From Roseicyclus mahoneyensis (GTDB lineage: Bacteria; Pseudomonadota; Alphaproteobacteria; Rhodobacterales; Rhodobacteraceae): a stretch of 64,000 nucleotides of DNA. The stretch covers positions 124,001-188,000 of the forward strand of contig NZ_QGGW01000004.1 of NCBI RefSeq assembly GCF_003148775.1, given 5' to 3'. This document shows, one piece after another, positions 17,395 to 27,763 of the stretch; the first letter of the stretch is position 1; every line of letters begins with the position of its first letter. The position numbers were made by a program, and so were the translations under genes. The notes below the pieces were generated by a model. That model searched no databases and was not told where the DNA came from. It was given only the letters and a program-made list of their open reading frames with translations.

Positions 17395-18312
17395 TCAGGC
17401 GACATGCGCCAGATCAGCCGTCTTGACGCCCATGCCTGGAAGGCGCGCGGCCTGTTCGGGGGTGCATTCCACAAAGCGCCACGCGCCCGGCCGTGCAAAA
17501 AGCGCACGCAAAAGCTGATTGGTCAGCATGTGACCGGCCCGGACGCCCGTATAGCGGCCCAGAATGGGTGCCCCAGCCAAGGCCAGATCGCCCAGAGCAT
17601 CGAGCATCTTGTGGCGCACGGCTTCGTCTGCGTGGCGCAGCCCACCGGGGCTGAGGACCGTGCCGCCGTCGACGACGACAGCATTGTCATAGGTGCCCCC
17701 CAGCGCCAGACCGGCGGCATGCATCGCATCGACATCTGCCTTTCGGCAAAAGGTGCGGCTGTCACACAATTCTCGCACGAAGTGACCATTGGCGAGCGAT
17801 GCGACGCGGCGTTGGCGGCCGATGGCGGCATCCTCGAAATCGATGGTGAAATCCATCTCCAGCCCGCGTGCAGGCGACAGCGCGGCCAAGGCTTCACCCT
17901 CGGTCACGCTGACTTCGCGCAGGATCTCGATGGCATGGATCGGGGCGGATTGCCGCACGATCCCGGCGTCCAGAAAGGCACGCACGAAGGGCGCAGCAGA
18001 GCCGTCCAGAATCGGCAGTTCGGGGCCATCAACCTCGACCAGCGCGTTGTGGATGCCGCAGCCGGCAAGTGCCGCCATCACATGTTCCACAGTCGAGACC
18101 TCGGCCCCGTCATCACCTTGCAGCTTGGTGCAAAGCCGGCTCATCGGAACAGTGTCGTAGCGGGCCGGGATCAAGGCGGCAGCGGGCGTGTCGCTGCGTG
18201 CAAACCACAGGCCCATGTTTGCAGCCTGCGGGCGCACCGTCATCCGGACAAGACGTCCGGTGTGAAGCCCCACGCCCGTGAAGCTCACCGATTGCCTGAG
18301 AGTTGCCTGCAT
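17395..18312 (-). CDS. lpxC: UDP-3-O-acyl-N-acetylglucosamine deacetylase
   Basis: Zinc enzyme of the committed step of lipid A synthesis. 305 residues from the ATG at 18312 (MQATLRQSVSFTGVGLHTGR), preceded by GGAGAG. Zinc ligands are recognisable in TVEHVMAALAGCGIHN and in HKMLDALGDLALAG, with the catalytic-site segment ELPILDGSA between. A longer reading from 18402 adds a basic N-terminus not typical of the family. It follows ftsZ after a strong terminator, so it likely has its own promoter in the 276-bp gap. Confidence 0.96.
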   Translation of the reverse strand: MQATLRQSVSFTGVGLHTGRLVRMTVRPQAANMGLWFARSDTPAAALIPARYDTVPMSRLCTKLQGDDGAEVSTVEHVMAALAGCGIHNALVEVDGPELPILDGSAAPFVRAFLDAGIVRQSAPIHAIEILREVSVTEGEALAALSPARGLEMDFTIDFEDAAIGRQRRVASLANGHFVRELCDSRTFCRKADVDAMHAAGLALGGTYDNAVVVDGGTVLSPGGLRHADEAVRHKMLDALGDLALAGAPILGRYTGVRAGHMLTNQLLRALFARPGAWRFVECTPEQAARLPGMGVKTADLAHVA

Positions 18313-18540
18313 GATCTCTCCGAGGTCCTGTTCCTTGGGTGCGCCGGTTGTGGCATCCGGCGGCGTTCTTGTGCGGAACAGGGTCGAAGCCCGACGCCGC
18401 ATGCCGCAAACTTGGAGATAAAGGCCCGATGAAAAAGGAACAATTCAAGCTTTATGACGGCTTGCAATAAAGCGCATCAGCATCGGCAAAAGTTTGCCTA
18501 TCCAGACAAGAGACCATGCCAAATAGTTGAAATTTCAAAG

Positions 18541-18564
18541 AAAAAGGCCGGCGCTAGGCCGGCC
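18541..18564 (-). terminator. Rho-independent terminator of ftsZ / dcw operon
   Basis: On the minus strand GGCCGGC / GCCGGCC with a CTAGC loop runs into TTTTTCTTTG, 25 bases after the ftsZ stop codon. It should end dcw transcription before lpxC. Confidence 0.85.
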
Positions 18565-18588
18565 ATTGTGACAATTTTGTGACCGCGC

Positions 18589-20220
18589 TCAGTTCGCCTG
18601 ACGCCGCAGGAAGGCGGGGATTTCGATCCGCTCCTGATCGGGGTCCACAATACCGTCATCGACGGCGTGATGCGGCGCGGGGGCCCGGTGCTGGGGCTGG
18701 ACGCCCGACATCGGAGGTTGACGGCGTTCGGCAGGGGCGGCGGCCTCTTCCGTATGCCCGGTCATGCGGTTGATCAGCGACCCGATGCCAAGGCGGCCAC
18801 GATGTGCGGTTTCCACGGGCGCGTCCTGCGGGACGGGGGCTCCGGCGCGCGGTGTGTCCTTCTGGATGGCGGCCCGCAGACGCGCCAGCGCCTCGGGCGT
18901 CGGTTTGCCAGCGGCAGGCGGACGAGGCGCGACGAATTCAGGCTGCGCCGAGACCATCACCCGCGGCTCCGGGCGGGGCGCGGTCTGGACCGCGGGACGG
19001 TAGGCCGGGGGCGGCACGGCGTCATCGGCGTAATCATCCTCGGCCTCGTCCATGCCGAGGTTCGAGAACAGCGTCGCTTCGGGCATGTGCCCGGCCTCGT
19101 CCTCTTCCATCTCGTAATCTGCTTCGGTCAGGACGGCCGGTGCCTGTGCAACGGGGGCCTGCGGGGCCGCGGGCTGGGCGGCAGCGGCCTGCCGGGGCGC
19201 AATCGCGGCCGAGGCAAAGCTGCGGCTGGGGGCCACATAGGCCTTGCCCTCGCCCACATCGATTCCGGTGGCCACGACGCTGACGCGCATCTTGCCTTCC
19301 ATGTCGGGGTCGAGGGTGGAGCCGACGATGATGTTCGCCTCGGGGTCGACTTCCTCGCGGATGCGGTTTGCAGCTTCGTCCAGCTCGAACAGCGTCAGGT
19401 CATAGCCGCCGGTGACATTGATCAGAACGCCGCGTGCGCCCTTGAGACTGATCTCGTCGAGCAGCGGATTGGCGATGGCCTTTTCGGCGGCCTGCAGCGC
19501 GCGGCTGTCGCCCTCGGCCTCGCCGGTGCCCATCATCGCTTTGCCCATTTCGTTCATCACGGCGCGGACATCGGCGAAATCGAGGTTGATGAGGCCCGGC
19601 CGCACCATCAGGTCGGTCACGCCCTTCACGCCCTGATACAGCACGTCATCGGCCATGGCGAAGGCTTCGGTGAAAGTGGTCTTTTCGTTGGCCAGCCGGA
19701 ACAGGTTCTGGTTGGGAATGATGATCAGCGTGTCGACGACCTTTTGCAGCGCCTCGATGCCCTCATCGGCCTGACGCATCCTCTTGGTGCCTTCGAACTG
19801 GAAGGGCTTGGTCACGACACCCACGGTCAGCACGCCCAGTTCGCGCGCGGCCTGCGCGATGATCGGCGCGGCGCCCGTACCGGTGCCGCCGCCCATGCCC
19901 GCAGTGATGAACGCCATGTGCGCGCCGGCCAGATGGTCGACGATATCCTCGATGCTTTCCTCGGCGGCAGAGGCGCCTACGGCGGGCCGCGCGCCCGCGC
20001 CCAACCCTTCGGTCACCCGCGCGCCCATCTGGATCTTGGCCGTGGCCCGCGATTGCGCCAAGGCCTGCGCATCGGTGTTGGCGACCACGAATTCACAGCC
20101 GTCAAGCTGCTGGTCGATCATGTTGTTGACCGCGTTCCCACCTGCCCCACCGACGCCGAACACGGTGATCCTCGGCTTCAGGTCGGGCTGGTTGTTCGGC
20201 ATCATCAGGTTGAGTGTCAT
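18589..20220 (-). CDS. ftsZ: Cell division protein FtsZ
   Basis: Tubulin-like GTPase that forms the division ring. 543 residues, longer than the ~380 of E. coli because of a ~200-residue disordered linker typical of Alphaproteobacteria (Pro/Ala/Gln-rich from residue ~335). The GTP-binding GGGTGTG motif is at 110-116, T7 loop [11 protein letters not shown] is present, and the protein ends with the conserved peptide [10 protein letters not shown] that binds FtsA. It is the last gene of the dcw cluster. A candidate promoter and palindromic repeats in the 197-bp gap to ftsA suggest independent expression as well as read-through. Confidence 0.97.
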   Translation of the reverse strand: MTLNLMMPNNQPDLKPRITVFGVGGAGGNAVNNMIDQQLDGCEFVVANTDAQALAQSRATAKIQMGARVTEGLGAGARPAVGASAAEESIEDIVDHLAGAHMAFITAGMGGGTGTGAAPIIAQAARELGVLTVGVVTKPFQFEGTKRMRQADEGIEALQKVVDTLIIIPNQNLFRLANEKTTFTEAFAMADDVLYQGVKGVTDLMVRPGLINLDFADVRAVMNEMGKAMMGTGEAEGDSRALQAAEKAIANPLLDEISLKGARGVLINVTGGYDLTLFELDEAANRIREEVDPEANIIVGSTLDPDMEGKMRVSVVATGIDVGEGKAYVAPSRSFASAAIAPRQAAAAQPAAPQAPVAQAPAVLTEADYEMEEDEAGHMPEATLFSNLGMDEAEDDYADDAVPPPAYRPAVQTAPRPEPRVMVSAQPEFVAPRPPAAGKPTPEALARLRAAIQKDTPRAGAPVPQDAPVETAHRGRLGIGSLINRMTGHTEEAAAPAERRQPPMSGVQPQHRAPAPHHAVDDGIVDPDQERIEIPAFLRRQAN

Positions 20221-20303
20221 GGGTCTGTCCGCCTGTTCTTCGATCTCGTTGATGCGGCCGCGGTCTTGTCGCCGACTGGCCGCTTCTGCCTCAGATTGCA
20301 GAA

Positions 20304-20332
20304 ATCCTACCTGTTTCCACAGGGCACGTCAC
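20304..20332 (-). promoter_or_regulatory. Candidate sigma-70 promoter of ftsZ
   Basis: Minus-strand -35 GTGACG, 17-bp spacer, -10 TAGGAT, 84 bases upstream of the ftsZ start. Three GGAA(A)TTC palindromes lie just upstream of the -35 element. Confidence 0.45.
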
Positions 20333-20334
20333 GC

Positions 20335-20377
20335 GGAAATTCAAGGAATTCCACGAAATATGGGGCGGAATTCCGCC
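20335..20377 (-). repeat. GGAAATTC / GGAATTCC / GGCGGAATTCCGCC palindromes upstream of ftsZ
   Basis: GGAAATTC at 20335-20342, GGAATTCC at 20345-20352 and GGAATTCC at 20367-20374; the last is the centre of a perfect 14-bp palindrome, GGCGGAATTCCGCC (20364-20377). The two GGAATTCC centres are 22 bp apart, about two helical turns, which suggests a paired operator on one DNA face. Confidence 0.5.
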
Positions 20378-20417
20378 GAAATGCCCCGGTTTTGCGGTGA
20401 CACACCAGATCAGGGGG

Positions 20418-21752
20418 TTACCAGTTGTCACGGAACCATCTGACGGCCCGTTTGAGGCTGCGCGCGGGCAGCCGGTCGGCGGAGTTTTCGAAATCCCACC
20501 ATTCGTCCTGCGGATAGGCCGCAAACAGCGCCAGCCCCACACAGGCCGAAAACGCCGGCCCGCAGGTGGATTGCGGCAGGCCCTGCACCCTGAGCGGGCG
20601 ACCCAGACGCACCTGATTGCCCAAGATGCGACTGGCCAACCCGTCAAGCCCGGGGATCTGGCTGGCACCGCCTGTCAGCACGATGCGCTGGCTGGGCAAA
20701 TGGTCAAAGCCTGCTGCGGCCAATCTCGCCTGCACCTCCTCTAGGATTTCCTCCACGCGGGGGCGCATCACCCCGATCAGCTCGGCGCGCGTCACGGTGC
20801 GGCGGTCGTGGTGCCAATCGCCAGTCTCGGACTCCAGCTCGATGATCTCGCGGTCATCCATGCCGGTGGCGATGACACCACCGAAACGGGTCTTGATCTT
20901 TTCGGCATGCGCCATCGGAATGTGCAGGCCCTGGCTGATGTCGCCGGTCACATGGTCGCCGCCCATCCGCACGGTATCGGCGTAGATCATGTGTTTCTTC
21001 ATGAAGATCGACAGGCTGGTCGTGCCGCCCCCCATGTCGATGCAGGCCGCCCCCAATTCCTGTTCATCCTCCACCAGACTTGAGACGGCTGAGACGTAAG
21101 GGGCGCTGGCCAGACCGGCCAGTTCCAGATCGCAGCGCTTGACGCAATGCAGAAGCGTCTCGATCGCATGCGCCTCGATCGTCAGCAGGTGCATGTCGAC
21201 CGACAGGCGATTGCCCACATGGCCGCGCGGATCGGCCAGCCCCGTGCGATGATCTAGCGAAAAGTTCACCGGCTGGGCATGCAGCACCTCGCGGCCGTGC
21301 CCCAGATCGGGAACGTCGCAGGCCGACAAGACCTGCGCCACGTCCAGATCGCCGACCGTGCCAGCCGTCAACGTCATCTCGCCATCAAGGCCATAGCTGC
21401 GCGGCCGCCCACCGGCCAGCGCGACGATGACGTGATCGACGCGGATCTGCGCCATCTTCTGGGCCGCCTGCACCACCGTCCGGATCGCGCGCTCGGTTTC
21501 CTGAACGCTGTCGATCTCGCCAAAGCGCACACCACGCGACCGGGTGGTGTTTGCCCCGATGATGCGGAAATTCGCCTGCCCCGCCATCGCCCCGATCCCT
21601 TCGGCAGGGGCCGAGACATTGGTCTGGTCGAATTTCAGGATCAGGCACGACAGTTTGTGGGTCCCGATGTCGAGCACCGCGATCACACCGCGGCGCATCG
21701 CCTCCTGACGCTTGGCCCGCATGCCGCGCTGCGCTTGATAAAGCATGTTCAT
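20418..21752 (-). CDS. ftsA: Cell division protein FtsA
   Basis: Actin-like ATPase that tethers FtsZ to the membrane and recruits later division proteins. 444 residues with the nucleotide-binding strands AVLDIGTHKLSCLIL, ACIDMGGGTTSLSIF and RIVLTGGASQIPGL, plus a C-terminal RWFRDNW that resembles the amphipathic membrane-targeting helix. The start overlaps the ftsQ stop codon (ATGA). It sits between ftsQ and ftsZ as in most Gram-negative dcw clusters. Confidence 0.96.
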   Translation of the reverse strand: MNMLYQAQRGMRAKRQEAMRRGVIAVLDIGTHKLSCLILKFDQTNVSAPAEGIGAMAGQANFRIIGANTTRSRGVRFGEIDSVQETERAIRTVVQAAQKMAQIRVDHVIVALAGGRPRSYGLDGEMTLTAGTVGDLDVAQVLSACDVPDLGHGREVLHAQPVNFSLDHRTGLADPRGHVGNRLSVDMHLLTIEAHAIETLLHCVKRCDLELAGLASAPYVSAVSSLVEDEQELGAACIDMGGGTTSLSIFMKKHMIYADTVRMGGDHVTGDISQGLHIPMAHAEKIKTRFGGVIATGMDDREIIELESETGDWHHDRRTVTRAELIGVMRPRVEEILEEVQARLAAAGFDHLPSQRIVLTGGASQIPGLDGLASRILGNQVRLGRPLRVQGLPQSTCGPAFSACVGLALFAAYPQDEWWDFENSADRLPARSLKRAVRWFRDNW

Positions 21753-22738
21753 CCGCTTCGCTCTCCGGTCTGAGTGTCCCGCTCCAGCGCGCGCAGGCGG
21801 CGCAGCTCTTCCAGCGCGGGGTCGGTCAATTGCACGGTCAGTCGGTCGGGATTGCGCAGGTCGATCCTGAGCACGTCCCGCGCCAGAATGTCGGTCACGT
21901 CATCAAGCGCCAACGCCCGATCGAGCGCCTGCACCGGGCGGTCGGCCGGCAGCAAGATGCGCCGCCCGTCGTTCAGCACGACATCCCAGCGCCGTTCGCC
22001 CACCCGCACGAAACCGCGCAGTGCCTCGCCAAGGGGGGCGGCGGCGGCGTACAGGGCCAGCGCCTCGTCGACCACACCATCCGCCCCCTCGCCCGCCACG
22101 GCGGGCAACGGCGCCTCGAGCTGACGATCCGCCAACGCGGCCACGAAATGACCCTCGGCATCGATCAGCACGATGTCGTCGCGGGTCTGCCAGATCAGGG
22201 CAGGCACCCGTTCGGTGATCCGCACCGCCAGATAACCGCCCGTCTGGATGCGCAGCTCGGCCGCGGCCACGGCGGGCAGCGCCTCGACGCGTGCGCGAAG
22301 GTCGGTCAGGTCGAGATCGAAGGAGGACATCGGCAGATCCAGCGCCAGCGCAGCCCGGATCTCGGCGATGACGGGATCGCTTGCGCCCTCCACGCCGATG
22401 ACGTTGACGCGGAATTCGGGGCGGTTCTCGATCTCGCGGCGGATTTCCATCCCCGCGTCCCAGATCGCGGCGCGCCGCCCCTCGTCACCGAAATAGGCCA
22501 GCCCGCAAAACGCGATGACAAAGGTCGGCAGACCGACGCGCAGAAGCTTGCGAAACAGCGGCGTCAGCCACAGCCGCTGCACCCTGTAGGACCAGATCGA
22601 GGGCGCAGGGTCGCGCGAAGGCTCGGACAGGGCGACGGGCTGGGCAGTGGGCGCAGGCGCCGACAACGGGCCACGCTGCGCCATCAGGGCGGGGGTCGAG
22701 AGCCTTGGTCCGGAGCGGCTGGCGGTCAACGGTCGCAT
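21749..22738 (-). CDS. ftsQ: Cell division protein FtsQ
   Basis: Bitopic divisome protein linking early and late division proteins. 329 residues from the ATG at 22738 (MRPLTASRSG), which lies 13 bases inside the 3' end of ddl. A long basic cytoplasmic N-terminus precedes one membrane helix (residues ~76-92, LLRVGLPTFVIAFCGLAYF) and a POTRA domain beginning FRVNVIGVEGASDPVIAEI, then the beta domain ending RLTVQLTDPALEELRRL. It is coupled to ftsA by ATGA. Confidence 0.93.
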   Translation of the reverse strand: MRPLTASRSGPRLSTPALMAQRGPLSAPAPTAQPVALSEPSRDPAPSIWSYRVQRLWLTPLFRKLLRVGLPTFVIAFCGLAYFGDEGRRAAIWDAGMEIRREIENRPEFRVNVIGVEGASDPVIAEIRAALALDLPMSSFDLDLTDLRARVEALPAVAAAELRIQTGGYLAVRITERVPALIWQTRDDIVLIDAEGHFVAALADRQLEAPLPAVAGEGADGVVDEALALYAAAAPLGEALRGFVRVGERRWDVVLNDGRRILLPADRPVQALDRALALDDVTDILARDVLRIDLRNPDRLTVQLTDPALEELRRLRALERDTQTGERSG

Positions 22739-23661
22739 GAGGCATCCTCCACCAGCCAGCGGCACAGCGCGCCGAAGGAAATCCCGCAGGCCGCCGCCTG
22801 TTCCGGCGTCAGCGAGGTCGGCGTCATGCCGGGCTGGGTGTTGGTTTCCAGCAAGATCAGACCGTCGAACCCTCGGCTGTCATCCCATCGGAAATCGGTG
22901 CGGCTGACGCCCCGGCAGCCCAGCGCGCGATGCGCGGTCGTGGCCATGTCCATGCAGGCGTCGAATATGGCGGGGGGTATCTCGGCGGGGACCACATGGC
23001 GCGAGCCGCCTTCGACGTATTTGGCGTCGTAGTCGTACCAGCCGTCGGTCAAGATGTCGGTGACGGTCAGCGCGCCCGGGTCGCCCGCAGCGCCCCCCAT
23101 GACCGAGCAGGTCAGTTCGCGGCCGCGCACGAAGGCCTCCACCATGACATGGTCGGGCATCGTGTCGGCCAGCAGCGGCGGCCTGTTGGCGCCTTCGGCG
23201 ACAAGATAAACCCCAACGGACGATCCTTCGTTGTTGGGCTTGACCACATAGGGCGGGGCCATGACATGCGCGGCCATCGCCTGCGCCTTGGGCACGATCA
23301 CGCTGTCCACCACAGGCAGGCCATGGGCGCGGTAGACGTCTTTGGTCCGCGCCTTGTCCATCGCCAGCGCCGAAGCCAGAACGCCCGAATGGGTATAGGG
23401 AATGCGCATCCATTCAAGGATGCCCTGCACGCAGCCATCCTCGCCCCAGCGGCCATGGAGCGCGTTGAAACAGACGTCTGGCTTGATGTCGGACAGGCGC
23501 GCGGGCAGGTCGGGGCCGGCATCGACCTCGATCACCTCATAGCCTTCGTCCCGCAGCGCCTGCGCGCAGCCACGACCCGTAGACAGGGACACTTCGCGCT
23601 CGGACGAAGGGCCACCCATCAGAATCGCAACACGGGGGGTTTTACCGCTCGAACCCGCCAC
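22726..23661 (-). CDS. ddl: D-alanine--D-alanine ligase
   Basis: ATP-grasp enzyme making the D-Ala-D-Ala dipeptide for the MurF step. 311 residues; signatures include MGGPSSEREVSLSTG near the N-terminus, FNALHGRWGEDGCVQG, PYVVKPNNEGSSVGV and the C-terminal DFRWDD...LETNTQPGMTPTSL metal-binding stretch. The 3' end overlaps ftsQ by 13 bases. It is separated from murB by 79 bases. Confidence 0.96.
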   Translation of the reverse strand: MAGSSGKTPRVAILMGGPSSEREVSLSTGRGCAQALRDEGYEVIEVDAGPDLPARLSDIKPDVCFNALHGRWGEDGCVQGILEWMRIPYTHSGVLASALAMDKARTKDVYRAHGLPVVDSVIVPKAQAMAAHVMAPPYVVKPNNEGSSVGVYLVAEGANRPPLLADTMPDHVMVEAFVRGRELTCSVMGGAAGDPGALTVTDILTDGWYDYDAKYVEGGSRHVVPAEIPPAIFDACMDMATTAHRALGCRGVSRTDFRWDDSRGFDGLILLETNTQPGMTPTSLTPEQAAACGISFGALCRWLVEDASCDR

Positions 23662-23740
23662 CTGTGCCTCATGTCGCCGCCGGGTTCTGGTGCCCGGTCA
23701 GCCTTTTGTTTTCCGCCCGGTATTCCGGGTCAATCGCCTG

Positions 23741-24673
23741 TCACGCGCGTGTCGCTCGCCCGACGCGCATGATTTCCCATTCTAGCGCTATTCCTTGGGT
23801 TTCTAAAACCCTTTTTCGCACCTCTTCGCCCAGTTCCTCCAGATCGGCCGCCGTGGCGGTGCCGGTATTGATGAGAAAGTTGGAATGCATCTGCGACATC
23901 TGCGCCCCGCCGCGCATGGCACCCCGCAAGCCCGCGTCATCGATCACCTTCCACGCCTTCATCTCATGGGTATCATCGGCCCGTCCGGTCGAGGAAAAGC
24001 CTGCCGGGTTGCGAAAGGTGCTGCCCGCGCTGCGGTCCTTGGTGGGTTGGGTCGCATCGCGTTTGGCAAGCTGGTCGGCCATCGTGCCCGCCAGCGCCTG
24101 CGGATCACCAGTAGCGGCGCGAAACGTCACCTCGGTGATAACGGCGCCCTCGGGCAGGTCGGTCTGGCGGTAGGCAAAGGCGACGTCGGAAGACGCCAGC
24201 GTCACGACGCGCCCGTCGCGCAGGACCGCGCGCGCGGCGTGGAAATGATCGGCGACATAGCGCCCATAGCAGCCCGCATTCATCCGCAAAGCGCCGCCGA
24301 TGGAACCGGGGATGGTGCGCAAAAAGGTCAGGTCGCGCCCCGCCTCGGCCGCGCCGATCGCCACATGCGCATCGAGCGCAGCCGCCCCCGCCGTCACCAG
24401 ATCCCCCTCGATCCGGATGCCGTTGAAGCCGCGCCCCAGCCGGATCACCACCCCTGCGATCCCGCCGTCGCGCACGATCAGGTTCGACCCGACACCCATA
24501 GGAAAGACCGGCACATCTTGCGGCAGGGCGGCCAGGAAATTGCTCAGGTCGGCCTCGTCGGCGGGCTGGAACAGCCAGTCGGCGGGACCGCCCACGCGCA
24601 GCCATGTCAGACCGGCCAGCGGACGGTCTGCGGTCAGGCGACCGCGCACGGGGATGTCAGGGATGGCGCTCAC
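23741..24673 (-). CDS. murB: UDP-N-acetylenolpyruvoylglucosamine reductase
   Basis: FAD enzyme that reduces UDP-GlcNAc-enolpyruvate to UDP-MurNAc. 310 residues from a GTG whose first base is the last base of the preceding TAG stop. The FAD-binding segments are [12 protein letters not shown] and [39 protein letters not shown] and the active-site [11 protein letters not shown] follow. This is the type I/short family form. The 1-base overlap with the DUF2484 gene indicates coupling. Confidence 0.96.
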   Translation of the reverse strand: MSAIPDIPVRGRLTADRPLAGLTWLRVGGPADWLFQPADEADLSNFLAALPQDVPVFPMGVGSNLIVRDGGIAGVVIRLGRGFNGIRIEGDLVTAGAAALDAHVAIGAAEAGRDLTFLRTIPGSIGGALRMNAGCYGRYVADHFHAARAVLRDGRVVTLASSDVAFAYRQTDLPEGAVITEVTFRAATGDPQALAGTMADQLAKRDATQPTKDRSAGSTFRNPAGFSSTGRADDTHEMKAWKVIDDAGLRGAMRGGAQMSQMHSNFLINTGTATAADLEELGEEVRKRVLETQGIALEWEIMRVGRATRA

Positions 24674-24945
24674 TATTCCCCCGGGTGTTCACGCTCGTCC
24701 GCGGGTGCCAAGAGGCCCGCCAGACGCTGCCCCGCGCGCAGGATCGGCCAGCGCAGGATCGACACGCCGGCGGCCAGCGCGATCAGCCCCCAGACCGGGC
24801 CCATGCTGAGCGTGAGAAGCCCCAGAAGCGGAATGCCCGTGCCGATGAGCACCCATGCCGCAGGCCAATGATAGCGCTGGGGCGTCATGCCCGCGATGCA
24901 GGCCGCAATCACCCACAGGCACAGCAGGACAATGGCAAAAGGCAT
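24673..24945 (-). CDS. DUF2484 membrane protein, second copy (murB-proximal)
   Basis: 90 residues with two or three hydrophobic helices ([38 protein letters not shown] and [14 protein letters not shown]) and a charged C-terminus. It matches the small membrane family annotated as DUF2484 in Rhodobacterales, always next to mur genes and sometimes mislabelled as MurC. Start and stop overlap both neighbours by one base. It resembles the adjacent upstream gene along its whole length, so the pair arose by tandem duplication. The role is unknown; the location suggests cell-wall synthesis. Confidence 0.8.
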   Translation of the reverse strand: MPFAIVLLCLWVIAACIAGMTPQRYHWPAAWVLIGTGIPLLGLLTLSMGPVWGLIALAAGVSILRWPILRAGQRLAGLLAPADEREHPGE

Positions 24946-25196
24946 CACGCGGCCCCCCCGACCCTTGCCCGCAGATGGCGCGCGAGCGCGCCGAGCGGGC
25001 GGCGATACATCGAAATAATGGCGAAGGCGACCGCACAGACCCAGAGCCAGCCGACCTCGCGCCCCACCATGACGCACAGCGGCAGGGCGAGGATCAAGAG
25101 CGTCATCCCGGGGGCATATTGCCATCGCATCGGCAGCATCGCCACGCAGGCGGCGGCAACGACCCAGAGCGCGCTCAGCGTCAACGACAATGGCAT
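24945..25196 (-). CDS. DUF2484 membrane protein, first copy (murC-proximal)
   Basis: 83 residues from the ATG at 25196 (MPLSLTLSALWVVAAAC); a start 10 codons upstream is possible. It shares with its downstream copy the pattern L-W-V-x-A-A-C, a P-x-R segment, a central I-x-L-P-L and a final S-x-x-R-x-P-L. Two to three hydrophobic helices make it an inner-membrane protein. Its stop shares one base with the next start. It lies between murC (30 bp away) and the second copy. Confidence 0.78.
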   Translation of the reverse strand: MPLSLTLSALWVVAAACVAMLPMRWQYAPGMTLLILALPLCVMVGREVGWLWVCAVAFAIISMYRRPLGALARHLRARVGGAA

Positions 25197-25226
25197 GTCC
25201 GCGTCCTTTCCTGCCTTGCGCGCCAT

Positions 25227-26663
25227 TCAGCCAGTGGCCGCGCGCGTCTCCATGTCCTTCAGTCGCGCGGGCAACCCGTGCGCCCAAGCCGAAATCGTGC
25301 CCGCCCCAAGACAGACCACCATGTCGCCCGGTCGCGCCTGTTCGCGCACCAACCGTTCAAGGTCGTCCTCGGACAATATGGCGCGTGCATGCCGGTGCCC
25401 GTGCCGGATCAGACCCGCCACCAGATCGTCGCGGCTGGCACCCGGAATCGGGTCCTCGCCTGCGGCATAGACCTCGGCGATGGCGACCACGTCGGCGTCG
25501 TTGAAACAGCCGCAGAAATCCTCGAACAGCGACGACAGGCGCGAATAGCGGTGCGGCTGGTGCACCGCGATCACGCGGCCGCCCGCGTCCGATCCGATGG
25601 CCTGCCGGGCCGCGCGCAGGACGGCGGCAATCTCGACCGGGTGATGACCGTAATCGTCGATGATCGTCACGCCGCCGACCTCGCCCACCTTGGTGAAGCG
25701 GCGGTTGACGCCCTTGAAGCCCGCAAGCGCCGCGCGGATCTCGTCGGCCTTCATGCCCAGATGGCGCGCAACCGCCACGGCCGCCAAGGCGTTCGAGACA
25801 TTGTGATCGCCCGGCATAGGCAAGGTGCAGCCCTCGATAACCTGCCCTTCGGCCTGAAGGGCGATGTCGAAGTGGGCCACGCCCGCCTTGTAGGTCAGGT
25901 TGATCGCGCGCACATCGGCCTGCGCGTTGAAGCCGAAGGTCACGATCCGCCGGTCGGTGATGCGGCCCACCAGCGCCCGCACCTCGGGGTGATCGGTGCA
26001 GCAGACCGCGATCCCGTAGAACGGGATGTTCGACACGAAATCGGTAAAGCCCTGCCGCAGGTTCTCGATCGTGCCCCAATGTTCCATGTGCTCGGGGTCG
26101 ATGTTGGTCACGATGGCGATGGTCGCGGGCAGGCGGTTGAAGGTGCCGTCGCTCTCGTCGGCCTCGACCACCATCCAGTCACCCTGCCCCACCCGCGCGT
26201 TTGAGCCATAGGCGTGGATCACACCGCCGTTGATGACCGTCGGATCGACACCACCGGCATCAAGCAGCGTGGCAACCAGCGTCGTCGTCGTCGTCTTGCC
26301 ATGCGTGCCCGCCACCGCGATGTTCGAACGCAGGCGCATCAATTCGGCCAGCATCTCGGCGCGCCGCACCACCGGCAACCCGCGCGCACGCGCCGCGTCC
26401 AGTTCCGGGTTGCCGGACTTGATCGCGGAGGAGATCACCACGACCTCGGCCGCCTCGAGGTTCTCGGCCTTTTGCCCGATGAAGACGCGCGCGCCCAACC
26501 CCTCCAGCCGCTCGGTGATCTTGGAGGCCTTCAGGTCGGACCCCTGCACAGTGTAGCCGTGGTTCAGCAGCACCTCGGCAATGCCCGACATGCCGATGCC
26601 GCCGATGCCGACGAAATGGATCGCGCCCAGTTGCGTGGGCAGTTTGGTGACAGCAGGGCTCAT
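25227..26663 (-). CDS. murC: UDP-N-acetylmuramate--L-alanine ligase
   Basis: Adds L-Ala to UDP-MurNAc. 478 residues from the ATG at 26663, which overlaps the murG stop codon as ATGA. Motifs: N-terminal Rossmann [20 protein letters not shown]-binding [13 protein letters not shown], the catalytic EADESDGTF and [11 protein letters not shown], and the C-terminal [14 protein letters not shown]. All are the expected Mur ligase signatures with MurC-specific residues. Confidence 0.97.
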   Translation of the reverse strand: MSPAVTKLPTQLGAIHFVGIGGIGMSGIAEVLLNHGYTVQGSDLKASKITERLEGLGARVFIGQKAENLEAAEVVVISSAIKSGNPELDAARARGLPVVRRAEMLAELMRLRSNIAVAGTHGKTTTTTLVATLLDAGGVDPTVINGGVIHAYGSNARVGQGDWMVVEADESDGTFNRLPATIAIVTNIDPEHMEHWGTIENLRQGFTDFVSNIPFYGIAVCCTDHPEVRALVGRITDRRIVTFGFNAQADVRAINLTYKAGVAHFDIALQAEGQVIEGCTLPMPGDHNVSNALAAVAVARHLGMKADEIRAALAGFKGVNRRFTKVGEVGGVTIIDDYGHHPVEIAAVLRAARQAIGSDAGGRVIAVHQPHRYSRLSSLFEDFCGCFNDADVVAIAEVYAAGEDPIPGASRDDLVAGLIRHGHRHARAILSEDDLERLVREQARPGDMVVCLGAGTISAWAHGLPARLKDMETRAATG

Positions 26664-27763
26664 GACGCTCCTTTCCGGGCCAGTTCCTCGACCAGGGCTG
26701 CCAGCCGTGTCGCGGCATCGGGGACACCGACCGACAAGGCGGCCTGCGCCATGGCATCGGCGGCGGCGGGTTGGGTGAGAATGGAGTGAATGGCCTCGGC
26801 CAGCGTGTCGGGCGACAGCCGCGCCTCGGGGATCACGATGGCGGCCTGTGCTTCGACCAAAGCGCGGGCGTTCGCGGTCTGATGGTCGGCGGTTGCCGCC
26901 GCATAAGGGATCAAGATTGCGGGGCGACCCACCACGGCGATATCGGCAACGGAAGACGCGCCCGAGCGGCTGATGACCAGCTGCGCCTCGGACAATCTTC
27001 GGGGGATGTCGCGGAAGAACGGCTCTACCTCGGCGCGGATGCCGATGCGGGCATAGGCCTCGGTCACGCGCTCGAAATCTTCGGGGCGGGCCTGTTGGGC
27101 CACCCGCAGATGACCGCGCAGCCCCTCGGGCAGGCGCGCCAGCGCTTCGGGCACGGTGTCGGCCAGAACGCGCGCCCCCTGACTGCCGCCAAAGACCAGC
27201 AGCATCATCGGCCAGTCGCCGGGCGGCATGTAGGGCGCGCCCGCCCGCTCCAGCACCGCGGCGCGCACCGGGTTGCCGGTCTGCGCCCCCTCGACACCTT
27301 CGGGCAGGGTCGTGGGCCATGTGCCGCAGGCCACGACATCGACGCGCCGCGCAAAGGCGCGGTTGACCCGGCCCAGAACGCCGTTTTGTTCATGTATCAT
27401 GCACGGCGTGCGCGTCAGCCAGGCGGCCGCCAGCGCCGGAATCGTGGGATAGCCGCCAAAGCCCACCACGACATCGGGACGCTCGCGCCACATCTTGAGG
27501 GTCGCGCCAAGGATGCCGCCAAGGATGCGGAAAGGCGCGAGAAGTTTCGCGGCGATCCCGCCCCGCGCGAAAGTGGCCGAGGCCACCTGCCGCACCGCGA
27601 CCGCATGGGAAAACCCGTCAGTGTAGCGCGCGCCCCGCGCGTCCGTGCTGAGCGTCACCCGCCAGCCGCGCCGGATCATGACCTCGGACAGCGCCTGCGC
27701 GGGGAACATGTGCCCCCCGGTGCCGCCGGCGGCGATGATGAGATGGGGGTTGGCGGGCGTCAT
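26660..27763 (-). CDS. murG: Lipid II synthase MurG
   Basis: GT28-family N-acetylglucosaminyltransferase that converts lipid I to lipid II at the cytoplasmic face of the inner membrane. 367 residues; the N-terminal glycine loop [14 protein letters not shown], the second loop [13 protein letters not shown] and the UDP-GlcNAc-binding region [23 protein letters not shown] are clear. Coupled by ATGA overlaps to ftsW upstream and murC downstream. Confidence 0.97.
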   Translation of the reverse strand: MTPANPHLIIAAGGTGGHMFPAQALSEVMIRRGWRVTLSTDARGARYTDGFSHAVAVRQVASATFARGGIAAKLLAPFRILGGILGATLKMWRERPDVVVGFGGYPTIPALAAAWLTRTPCMIHEQNGVLGRVNRAFARRVDVVACGTWPTTLPEGVEGAQTGNPVRAAVLERAGAPYMPPGDWPMMLLVFGGSQGARVLADTVPEALARLPEGLRGHLRVAQQARPEDFERVTEAYARIGIRAEVEPFFRDIPRRLSEAQLVISRSGASSVADIAVVGRPAILIPYAAATADHQTANARALVEAQAAIVIPEARLSPDTLAEAIHSILTQPAAADAMAQAALSVGVPDAATRLAALVEELARKGAS

